DNA of 64,000 bases from positions 248,001 through 312,000 of the forward strand of contig JAUHWT010000001.1 of assembly GCA_030427145.1 (NCBI GenBank). The letters run 5' to 3'. Source of the DNA: Alphaproteobacteria bacterium (GTDB taxonomy: Bacteria; Pseudomonadota; Alphaproteobacteria; Rhodobacterales; Rhodobacteraceae). This document shows positions 57,206 to 64,000 of this stretch, in pieces. The notes beneath the pieces are model-generated. The model saw only the letters and a program-made list of their open reading frames with translations, was not told the origin of the DNA and made no database searches. The stretch's first letter is position 1, and the number at the start of each line of letters is the position of its first letter. The position numbers were made by a program, and so were the translations under genes.

Positions 57206-58615
57206 TCAGGTCAGTTCACGGACGTCCGTCAGGTGTCCGGTCACGGCCGCAGCCGCAGCCATCGCGGGCGACAGAAGATGCGTGCGTCCACCACGTCCCT
57301 GCCGTCCTTCAAAGTTCCGGTTTGAGGTGGAGGCACAGCGCTCACCGGGGGCAAGCTGATCCGGGTTCATGGCGAGGCACATGGAACACCCGGCCATACG
57401 CCATTCGAAACCGGCCTCGATGAGGATGTCAGCGATGCCTTCCTCCTCAGCCTGCGCACGAACCAGACCGGAGCCTGGCACGATCATCGCACGGAGACCT
57501 TCCTTGACCTTGCGGCCCTTCATCACTTTGGCGACCTCACGAAGGTCCTCAATGCGTCCGTTGGTGCAGGAGCCGATAAAGACGGTGTCAATTTTGACGT
57601 CGCTCAGTTTGGTGCCTGCGGTCAGACCCATGTAATCGAGCGAACGGCGCACCGCATCGACCTTGCCACCCGAGAAGTCCTCCGGATTGGGCACGGTACC
57701 AGTGATCGGCAAAACGTCCTCGGGCGAGGTTCCCCAGGTCACGACCGGCGCGATGTCGGCGGCATCAAGTTCAAGGACCTTGTCGTAATGGGCACCCTCA
57801 TCGGAGAAGAGCGTTTTCCAGTATTCAACCGCCGCCTCATATGCCGCACCCTTAGGCGCGTGCGGACGGCCTTTGACATACTCAAACGTCTTCTCATCGG
57901 GCGCGATCAGACCGGCGCGGGCACCGCCCTCAATCGCCATGTTGCAGACCGTCATACGGCCTTCCATGGACAGTTCACGAATGGCCTGACCGGCATACTC
58001 GATCACGTAACCCGTACCACCGGCCGTTCCGGTTGCACCGATAATGGACAGGGTAATGTCCTTCGCGGTCACACCCGGGCGCAGCGAGCCGTTGATTTTG
58101 ACCAGCATGTTTTTGGATTTTTTCTGGATCAGCGTCTGGGTGGCCAGAACGTGCTCCACTTCCGACGTACCGATACCATGCGCCAGTGCGCCGAACGCAC
58201 CATGCGTCGCGGTGTGGCTGTCGCCGCAGACCACGGTCATGCCCGGCAACGTCCAGCCCTGCTCGGGACCAACGATGTGCACGATCCCCTGCCGCACGTC
58301 GTTTACACCGTAATAGGTGATCCCGTTCTGCTCGGCATTGCTTTTCAGCGCATCAACCTGGATGCGGCTCTCCTCATTGGAGATGATGCCGCTTGCACGG
58401 TCGGTCGTTGTGGGCACGTTATGATCGGGGACGGCCACGGTTTTGCCAGGCGCGCGAACCTTGCGACCGGCCATGCGAAGCCCCTCGAAAGCCTGGGGGC
58501 TGGTCACCTCATGGACCAGGTGGCGGTCGATATAGAGCAGGCAGGTGCCGTCATCAGATTCGTGTACGAGATGGGCATCCCAGATTTTGTCGTAGAGTGT
58601 TTTTGGCGCTGTCAT
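57206..58615 (-). CDS. leuC: 3-isopropylmalate dehydratase large subunit
   Basis: LeuC, 469 aa, with LeuD isomerises 2-isopropylmalate to 3-isopropylmalate in leucine biosynthesis. Fe-S cluster cysteines are in [12 protein letters not shown] and [11 protein letters not shown], and [16 protein letters not shown] is the family hallmark. The C-terminus [14 protein letters not shown] is normal. leuD is not visible in the window. It converges on the RTX gene. Confidence 0.98.
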   Translation of the reverse strand: MTAPKTLYDKIWDAHLVHESDDGTCLLYIDRHLVHEVTSPQAFEGLRMAGRKVRAPGKTVAVPDHNVPTTTDRASGIISNEESRIQVDALKSNAEQNGITYYGVNDVRQGIVHIVGPEQGWTLPGMTVVCGDSHTATHGAFGALAHGIGTSEVEHVLATQTLIQKKSKNMLVKINGSLRPGVTAKDITLSIIGATGTAGGTGYVIEYAGQAIRELSMEGRMTVCNMAIEGGARAGLIAPDEKTFEYVKGRPHAPKGAAYEAAVEYWKTLFSDEGAHYDKVLELDAADIAPVVTWGTSPEDVLPITGTVPNPEDFSGGKVDAVRRSLDYMGLTAGTKLSDVKIDTVFIGSCTNGRIEDLREVAKVMKGRKVKEGLRAMIVPGSGLVRAQAEEEGIADILIEAGFEWRMAGCSMCLAMNPDQLAPGERCASTSNRNFEGRQGRGGRTHLLSPAMAAAAAVTGHLTDVRELT

Positions 58616-58907
58616 GGCTATTCCTCTGCCAGAATGTTCAGGAGATCAGAAATTCACTATATGGTTCAGCCACATAGCCGCAGGGTCACGTGCCAGCGGT
58701 GGAACCGCCAGGGCAGCCGCGCGTGATCATCCATGTCAAACATTCCATTCATGGCGCTTCTCTAACGCTTCCTGGATTTTTGGGCAAGAATGGGTGCGGT
58801 TTCCCACTCTGAACGCCGATACCGTGAATTGGGGGCCGGTCCCGGGCCTTCGACGCCATTTGCCGAAATCAGCTTGCAATCCCGACCCCGATCTGAAAAT
58901 GAACTCT
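58616..58907. other. intergenic region between leuC and the TPP riboswitch
   Basis: About 290 bp without a credible gene. It should contain the leuC promoter (minus) and the promoter of the riboswitch-led operon (plus). I see no strong operator or repeat. Confidence 0.45.
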
Positions 58908-59001
58908 CAACTCAGGGGTGCCGCGTAGTGTCGCGGCTGAGATGTGGGCACAAGTCCACGGACCCTCAAAGCTGATCTGGATAATGCCAGCGTAGCAAGG
59001 A
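58908..59001 (+). promoter_or_regulatory. TPP riboswitch (THI element)
   Basis: The aptamer core is clear: GGGGTGCC near 58915, CTGAGAT in the pyrimidine-sensing arm (58937-58943), ACCCTC near 58962, and CTGATCTGGATAATGCCAGC (58972-58991), which is the most conserved THI element. The ribosome binding site AAGGAG (58997-59002) follows at once, so translational control by sequestration is most likely. It precedes ykoF-ABC genes for thiamine-precursor uptake. Confidence 0.93.
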
Positions 59002-59009
59002 GACTGCAC

Positions 59010-59618
59010 ATGTTCGTAGGCGCACAGGTTTCACTTTATCCCATGACCGACGGGTTCGTTGACGTCATTTTGGGATCGCTCAGGGCGCTCGACCCCTGGC
59101 GGGACCGTCTACGAATTGAGACCGACGATATTTCAACACTGATCGTTGGACCTCCCGAGGTGCTGTTTCCCGCCCTGCGCGACCTCTTTGCCGAAGCGGC
59201 TTCGACCGGCCATCATGTAGTGCTGCGCGCCACATTGTCGCGCGGATGCCCGGGTGAGCCGGATGATCCCATTTGCCGGACCGGCGCGCTGGCCAATCCG
59301 TCCGAGCCTCTCGAAACGAGGCAGGACGCCGCGCTCGAGGCCCTGGCGGCAACTGCCGACACGGGACAGCACGCGGCCGCACAGTTTTCGCTCTATGTCA
59401 TGGGCGCGGGCGACCACATGCTCGAGATCATGGGCTGCATCGACTTCCTGAAGCGAAGCGGCACTTTTGACCGCTCCAAGAACTTCTGCACCCGGCTCTC
59501 TGGCGATGCGGGCCCCGTTTTCGCTACGCTTCAGCAGGCGTTTTGCCGGTTTGGTCCGCCAAACGGTCACGTGACGATCGACCTGACGGTTTCAGCCAAC
59601 AGCCCCACCGGGACCTGA
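59010..59618 (+). CDS. YkoF-like thiamine/HMP-binding protein
   Basis: Protein of 202 aa. The YkoF family consists of two ferredoxin-like repeats that bind thiamine or its pyrimidine; here VGAQVSLYPMTDGFVDVILG and AAQFSLYVMGAGDHMLEIMG are the two related half-starts. No signal peptide, so cytosolic. The ATG at 59010 follows the riboswitch and its AAGGAG; the longer frame (from 58944) lies inside the riboswitch. It leads an operon with an ABC transporter, and is thought to bind the imported ligand. Confidence 0.88.
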   Translation: MFVGAQVSLYPMTDGFVDVILGSLRALDPWRDRLRIETDDISTLIVGPPEVLFPALRDLFAEAASTGHHVVLRATLSRGCPGEPDDPICRTGALANPSEPLETRQDAALEALAATADTGQHAAAQFSLYVMGAGDHMLEIMGCIDFLKRSGTFDRSKNFCTRLSGDAGPVFATLQQAFCRFGPPNGHVTIDLTVSANSPTGT

Positions 59619-59622
59619 CTGG

Positions 59623-60411
59623 TTGAGCCGTCCCCTGCCCCGCCACACCGGCGGAGGCATTGCCCAGGCCGTCCCGGCCGTGCTGAGCGTGACCTGCGCC
59701 ATCATTGCCTGGGAAATCCTGGTACATGTCTCCGGCATATCGCCCCTGATGCTGCCCGCGCCTTCGCGGGTGGTGGAACAAATGGCAGTGAACCGACAGC
59801 TGCTTTGGGAAAACACGCTGCCCACGATCCGGGCGACCCTGGCAGGGTTTTCCCTGTCCATGACCGTGGCATTCGTCCTTTCGGTAGCGCTGGATTTCAT
59901 GCCGCGCGTGCGCCGCGCCCTTTTTCCGATCTTTGTGATCAGCCAGACCCTCCCGCTGGTGGCAATCGCGCCGCTGGTTGTGTTCTGGTTTGGTTTTGAT
60001 CTGACGCCCAAGGTCCTGCTCGTCGCGCTGGTCACGTTTTTTCCGATGCTGGTGGCTTTGGTGGACGGGTACGAGGCGACCGACCCCGAGATTGGCGAAC
60101 TGCTTCGCTCCATGGGAGCCTCGCGGAGGGTCGTGTTCCTCCGTGCGCGTCTTCCGTCGGCGATGCCGTATTTTTTCGCGGGACTAAGGATTTCGATCAC
60201 CTACGCGGTCGTGGCCGCAATTTTCTCGGAATACGTCGGAGCGCGGGCGGGCCTCGGCATCGTGATCCTGAACGCCAAAAACAGCTTCCGCCCCGACCTG
60301 GTTCTGGCCGCGGTGGTCATCAGCTCCGGCCTGACGCTCGTATTGTTTGCCATCACCGCGCTGCTGCAACGCGCCGTTCTGCGCTGGCGGTATGTGGGTG
60401 ACGGAAAATGA
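59623..60411 (+). CDS. ABC transporter permease (thiamine precursor)
   Basis: Permease of 262 aa of the BinPDT_1 type with about six membrane helices. The coupling loop EATDPEIGELLRSMGASRRVVF carries the EAA motif that contacts the ATPase. Start is TTG 59623, 5 bp after the ykoF stop. It resembles ThiX, the permease of the thiamine-pyrimidine transporter, by context: YkoF gene and TPP riboswitch upstream, NMT1-like binding protein downstream. It overlaps the ATPase gene by four bases. Confidence 0.85.
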   Translation: MSRPLPRHTGGGIAQAVPAVLSVTCAIIAWEILVHVSGISPLMLPAPSRVVEQMAVNRQLLWENTLPTIRATLAGFSLSMTVAFVLSVALDFMPRVRRALFPIFVISQTLPLVAIAPLVVFWFGFDLTPKVLLVALVTFFPMLVALVDGYEATDPEIGELLRSMGASRRVVFLRARLPSAMPYFFAGLRISITYAVVAAIFSEYVGARAGLGIVILNAKNSFRPDLVLAAVVISSGLTLVLFAITALLQRAVLRWRYVGDGK

Positions 60412-61163
60412 GCATTCTTCAGTTGCAGAACATGTCCGTCACGCTGGGCGAAACGGAAGTGCTGAACGACATTTCAATGCATGTCAAGGCCGGCGAGTTC
60501 GTGTCCATCCTCGGTCCGTCCGGCGCCGGGAAATCCACCATCTTTCGCCTTCTCACCGGCGCCCTGCGTCAGGATCGGGGCGAAATTCTGTCGAATGATC
60601 GGGAACTTAACACCGCCACCGGCCAGTTCGCCTTCATGCCGCAACGCGATGCCCTGATGCCGTGGCGACGGATCATCGACAACCTGACCCTCGGGCTGGA
60701 AATCCACGGAATGAAGCGAAAGCAGGCACGGGAAAGGGTCCGACCACTGCTGGCGAAGTTCGGTCTGGATGGTTTCGAAAGACATTATCCCTCGCAACTC
60801 TCCGGCGGAATGCGCCAACGCGCCGCGCTGCTGAGAACCGCGGTCCAGGCCCGTCCAGTTCAGCTGCTTGACGAACCGTTCGGCGCGCTCGACGCCCTGA
60901 CCCGGACCCGAATGCAGACCTGGTTCGAGGAACGCTGGCGCGCGGCAAACTGGACGACCCTGCTCGTCACCCATGACGTGCGCGAGGCGGTGGCGCTTTC
61001 CGACCGGATCTACGTTCTCTCGCGCCGGCCCGCGCGCGTCATTGCCGATATACCGGTGAATATCCCCCGCCCGCGCCTCGGTCATCCGGCTTCCCCCGAA
61101 GCCCATGAACTTGAGGCCCATCTGCTCGAAATACTGCTGAACCAGACAGGAGAAGACCCGTGA
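60408..61163 (+). CDS. ABC transporter ATP-binding protein (thiamine precursor)
   Basis: ATPase of 251 aa. Walker A GPSGAGKST (about residues 36-44), Q-loop FMPQRDALMPW, signature LSGGMRQRAALLR and Walker B VQLLDEPFGALDAL are intact, with the H-loop in LLVTHDVREAV. It resembles ThiZ-type or nitrate/taurine-type ABC ATPases. It overlaps the permease (ATGA) and the binding protein gene (GTGA), so translation of all three is coupled. Confidence 0.88.
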   Translation: MSILQLQNMSVTLGETEVLNDISMHVKAGEFVSILGPSGAGKSTIFRLLTGALRQDRGEILSNDRELNTATGQFAFMPQRDALMPWRRIIDNLTLGLEIHGMKRKQARERVRPLLAKFGLDGFERHYPSQLSGGMRQRAALLRTAVQARPVQLLDEPFGALDALTRTRMQTWFEERWRAANWTTLLVTHDVREAVALSDRIYVLSRRPARVIADIPVNIPRPRLGHPASPEAHELEAHLLEILLNQTGEDP

Positions 61164-62143
61164 AACACCTTTTGAGCGCTGCGATTATATGCGCCGCCAT
61201 CCCGGCCGTCGCCCAGGAAAAACTCAGTGTCGCACTCGACTGGACGCCCAACACAAACCACGTTGGCCTTTACGTGGCTCAGTCCAGGGGCTGGTTTGAG
61301 GAAGCAGGACTTGATGTGGAGATCCTGCCCTATACCGACACCTCTTCCGGCACGCTCGTGGCGACGGGTGTTGCGGAGTTTGGCATCCTGAGCGCCGTGG
61401 GCTTCCACAGCCAGCGTGCCACCGGCGCGGACATGACCGCAGTCATGGCGGTAGTTCAGCACGAAACCGGGCATCTGGTCTTCAACGGCGAGCGTGAGGA
61501 CATCCAAAGACCCGCCGATCTCGACGGCCTCACCTATGCCGGTTTCGGCAGCGCCTGGGAGGAGGCCCTGATCTCCACAATCATTCGCAATGATGGCGGA
61601 GAGGGCAATTTTGAGACTGTCACCCTAGGCACCTCAGCCTACGAGGCGCTGGCCAACGGGAGTGTCGACTTCACGCTGGAGGTCAGCACATGGGAAGGCG
61701 TGAACTCCGTTCTGCTCAACCGGCCCCAGCGTGCCTTCAAATACACCGATTACGGCGTTCCGGATCAGCACACCACCTTTCTGGGAGGCAACAGCACCTG
61801 GCTCGCGAACAACCCGGAAACAGCGGAAGCCTTCGTGAAGGCCGCCCAGCGCGGCTATGGTTTGGCGGCAACCAACCCCGAGGAAGCAGCCGACATCCTG
61901 ATCGCCGGGACCTCGGGCATGTTGACGAACGCCGAACTGGTAAAAGCCTCAATGAAGGCACTCGTTGCGGGTGGCTTTCTCCAGGACCCGGGCGAGGCGG
62001 TGGGCGTGATTGACCCCGACATGTTTGAGAGCATCGCGGGCTTTCTGTTCAGCGCAGGCATCCTGCGCGGCGGCGATGGTCACCCGCTCGAAACCATGCC
62101 GAACGTGTCAGGATGGTACACCAACCAGTATCTGGAGCAGTAA
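61160..62143 (+). CDS. ABC substrate-binding protein, ThiY/NMT1-like
   Basis: Periplasmic binding protein of 327 aa with a signal peptide (MKHLLSAAIICAAIPAVAQ). KLSVALDWTPNTNHVGLYVAQSRGWF is the hallmark of the ThiY/THI5-like (NMT1) family, which binds hydroxymethylpyrimidine or formylaminopyrimidine. Start GTG 61160 overlaps the ATPase. With the riboswitch and YkoF it forms a thiamine-pyrimidine salvage importer. The exact pyrimidine ligand is not readable. Confidence 0.9.
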   Translation: MKHLLSAAIICAAIPAVAQEKLSVALDWTPNTNHVGLYVAQSRGWFEEAGLDVEILPYTDTSSGTLVATGVAEFGILSAVGFHSQRATGADMTAVMAVVQHETGHLVFNGEREDIQRPADLDGLTYAGFGSAWEEALISTIIRNDGGEGNFETVTLGTSAYEALANGSVDFTLEVSTWEGVNSVLLNRPQRAFKYTDYGVPDQHTTFLGGNSTWLANNPETAEAFVKAAQRGYGLAATNPEEAADILIAGTSGMLTNAELVKASMKALVAGGFLQDPGEAVGVIDPDMFESIAGFLFSAGILRGGDGHPLETMPNVSGWYTNQYLEQ

Positions 62144-62164
62144 TCGTGCCGCCCCCGCCCCCGT

Positions 62165-63172
62165 TCAGATTGGGGCGCCACCGGCCCAGAAATCCGCATG
62201 AGGGCGGATTTCCCCGGCATTGATCCCGGAACGGCTCAAAATGGGCGGGTTGAGCCGTTTCGCCACGGCAGGCATGTCCGCCTCAAACACCCCGAGCCGC
62301 GCGAGAATGGCGGCAATCGCACATTCCGCACCACGGGTACTTCCATCCTCAATTTTGATCGCGACCCCGATTTTCTGTGCTGGCAAAATAGCGGTGAAGA
62401 GAGCCTCGGCACCAAACTTGACCGCGACCGTACCGGCCGCGGCCTCCATCAACTCGGTACAGGCGCGGCCCTCCCCGGCAACCAGGTGCGGATGCGAAGA
62501 CATGGCACCGACCAGACGCTCCGCCGCCCGACCCCGCGTCGGGCCCAGGCCGGCAGGATCGGCCATCCGCGCCATCGCGAGGGCAAGCCCGCGAACGGTC
62601 GTGCCGAAATTTGGTGCTGAACACCCGTCGACGCCCCAGCCGGTGATGTTGGCTCCGGTCATCTCCTCAAACCCGGCCCTCACGGCTTTTTGAACGGGAT
62701 GGTCGACCTCGATATATTCCGGGGAACCGCGCAGATGGTCGTTCAACATGACAAACCCGGCGTGTTTCCCGGAGCAGTTATTGTGCAGGTTGCACGGTTT
62801 CTCATTGGCGGCCCGCAACCGGTGCCGCTCGGTCCGGTCCCATGGCACCTGCGCACCGCAAAGAAGGTCATCCTGCGTGTGTCCCTGCTCCGCCAGCCAG
62901 GCCGACACCCCTGACACATGCGCTTCGCCGCCCTCGTGGGACGCACAGGCAAGCGCAAGACGGCTGGAGGGCAGGTTTTCCGCAGCACCGCTCTCTACCA
63001 GTGGCAGAGCCTGAAGCATCTTGCAGGACGAGCGGGGCAGGATGACCTGATCGGGATTACCCCAGGCGGCACGGATGTTGCCGGAGGCATCGCAGACGAC
63101 CGCATGCCCCCGGTGAAGACACTCGACAATGTCTCCCCGGCGTATTTCGACCAGCACTTCCGCGTCGCTCAT
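62165..63172 (-). CDS. L-asparaginase (thermolabile, Rhizobium AnsA type)
   Basis: Asparaginase of 335 aa of the type first described in Rhizobium etli (asparaginase II family), unlike the E. coli types. It hydrolyses L-asparagine to aspartate and ammonia. Signatures: RSSCKMLQALPLVESGA, ALACASHEGGEAHV, LHNNCSGKHAGFVML and GVDGCSAPNF, with the nucleophilic Ser/Lys pair in the R-S-S-C-K segment. Start ATG 63172 follows GGAGGGA inside the longer frame (63193). It converges on the thiamine transporter operon. Confidence 0.9.
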   Translation of the reverse strand: MSDAEVLVEIRRGDIVECLHRGHAVVCDASGNIRAAWGNPDQVILPRSSCKMLQALPLVESGAAENLPSSRLALACASHEGGEAHVSGVSAWLAEQGHTQDDLLCGAQVPWDRTERHRLRAANEKPCNLHNNCSGKHAGFVMLNDHLRGSPEYIEVDHPVQKAVRAGFEEMTGANITGWGVDGCSAPNFGTTVRGLALAMARMADPAGLGPTRGRAAERLVGAMSSHPHLVAGEGRACTELMEAAAGTVAVKFGAEALFTAILPAQKIGVAIKIEDGSTRGAECAIAAILARLGVFEADMPAVAKRLNPPILSRSGINAGEIRPHADFWAGGAPI

Positions 63173-63383
63173 GCGTGTTCCCTCCGGCAGCATTTACATT
63201 TGTTAAATGGTTAACACGCATTGGTGTAACGGCTGGTTGAACCACCGTCAAAGAACTGGCATATGCCCCATTTAATGAGGTAGACTAAATTGTATGTTAT
63301 CGCCAAAAACAAGCTGTACCGCAGGCAACGTCACCAAGAGACAGTCGGGAAACAGCAGGTGAACGAGCAGGAGACAGTTTAAG

Positions 63384-63914
63384 ATGATGCGCAATGCAAT
63401 CAGGCCGGTCGCAATGGCTCTCGCCATATCGCTTAGCACTCCGGTTCTGGCCCAGACCACCGAAACCGTTGCCACCCACTCCGACTGGGCAGTTGTTGTC
63501 GCAGGTGATCCCAAGGAATGCTACATCGTATCGCAGCCGACGAAATCCGTCGCGCGGCGTGGCGGCAGCACCGTTGATGTGCGTCGCGGTGATATTCGCC
63601 TGTTCGTATCCTTCCGCCCGAACGAGAACATCGCCAACGAGATCAGCTTCACCGGCGGATACCCGTTCAAGTCCGGTCAGGCGGTCAAACTCGAAATCGG
63701 TGGCCGTACCTTCAACATGAGCCCTGGAACCGGCGCGGGCGCCGAATGGGCGTGGACATCCGTGAGCGACGACGCGAGCGCCGTGGCTGCCCTGCGCGCC
63801 GGAGCGACCGCCACGGTTACCGGCGTCTCCACCCGCGGCACCACTACGATTGACGACTTTTCGCTGATCGGCTTCACCGCCGCTGTCACCGATGCCGAGG
63901 CGCGCTGCAAGTAA
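63384..63914 (+). CDS. IalB-like (invasion associated locus B) family protein
   Basis: Periplasmic protein of 176 aa with a signal peptide (AIRPVAMALAISLSTPVLAQ, cleavage near VLAQ-T). The mature part has HSDWAVVV, KECYIVSQP and a repeated beta pattern; one cysteine is near the N-terminus (KECY) and another close to the end (EARCK), which could form a disulfide. The family is common in alphaproteobacteria and named for Bartonella, where IalB affects erythrocyte invasion; the function in free-living bacteria is unknown. The start ATG is at 63384; a second ATG follows directly. Confidence 0.83.
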   Translation: MMRNAIRPVAMALAISLSTPVLAQTTETVATHSDWAVVVAGDPKECYIVSQPTKSVARRGGSTVDVRRGDIRLFVSFRPNENIANEISFTGGYPFKSGQAVKLEIGGRTFNMSPGTGAGAEWAWTSVSDDASAVAALRAGATATVTGVSTRGTTTIDDFSLIGFTAAVTDAEARCK

Positions 63915-64000
63915 CCGCAGCGAACCGCCGGGGCTGATCCATCAAGGGGCAGCCACCGGCACCCGGACTGGTTATTTTCGCAAAATGTGATATCAGGCGC

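Noticed and set aside
58944-59010. Earlier start for the YkoF-like gene at 58944
   Set aside because: The extra codons lie inside the TPP riboswitch; ATG 59010 follows its ribosome binding site.

Overview
The window looks like a chromosomal segment of a marine Rhodobacteraceae (Roseobacter-group) alphaproteobacterium. This rests on an ALAS-type HemA with an FNR-type box in front, an alphaproteobacterial LexA box (GTTC-N7-GTTC) in front of imuB, an atpHAGDC F1 operon with no F0 genes beside it, families common in this group (DUF4170, DUF2794, HspQ, IalB-like, I78 inhibitor) and GC-rich codon use throughout. I see no insertion sequence, prophage, CRISPR array, rRNA or tRNA. The species assignment is inference.

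Layout. 0-9.4 kb: an unknown gene, an SDR/cupin pair, an endonuclease-like protein, a membrane protein, rpsO-pnp, a sulfotransferase, a methyltransferase, smpB and a doubled SpoIIAA-like protein. 9.4-16.9 kb: xylose catabolism (xylB-xylA), an orphan TAXI-type binding protein, a PhyH-type dioxygenase divergent from a LacI-type regulator, and hemA. 17-23.3 kb: a transporter-like membrane protein and a rearranged SOS mutagenesis locus (short dnaE2, a small gene in the opposite direction, then imuB under a LexA box, with no imuA). 23.4-28 kb: an acetyltransferase, a YbaK-type deacylase, an MFS transporter, an I78-like lipoprotein and acs. 28.2-31 kb: a two-gene operon of a thiamine-diphosphate (ALS-like) enzyme and a CaiB/BaiF CoA-transferase, the best candidate here for an undescribed pathway.

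31.2-37.4 kb: a TPR-like protein followed by opgC-opgG-opgH, for osmoregulated periplasmic glucan synthesis and succinylation. 37.4-39.5 kb: a rhodanese, a DUF4170 protein and a membrane-anchored protein. 39.5-44.4 kb: atpHAGDC on the minus strand, ending at a bidirectional terminator. 44.5-49.6 kb: a methyltransferase, clpA with a heat-shock-like promoter, a DUF2794 protein, a two-TM potassium channel and hspQ. 49.8-55.1 kb: an SLT lipoprotein, a LysR regulator and a carnitine-degradation operon (BKACE, carnitine dehydrogenase/thioesterase fusion, GNAT, AhpD-like). 55.4-57.2 kb: an RTX protein whose N-terminal part shows seven repeats of about 58 residues, suggesting a beta-propeller. 57.2-64 kb: leuC, a TPP riboswitch controlling a YkoF-thiamine/HMP ABC transporter operon, an asparaginase and an IalB-like periplasmic protein.

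Several units form functional sets: xylB-xylA, opgCGH, atpHAGDC, the carnitine operon, and the riboswitch-controlled thiamine-precursor uptake operon. The least expected items are the C-terminally short DnaE2 separated from ImuB, the TPP-enzyme/CoA-transferase pair, the seven-repeat RTX protein, and possible RNA structures over or near ribosome binding sites at the first gene and at clpA.
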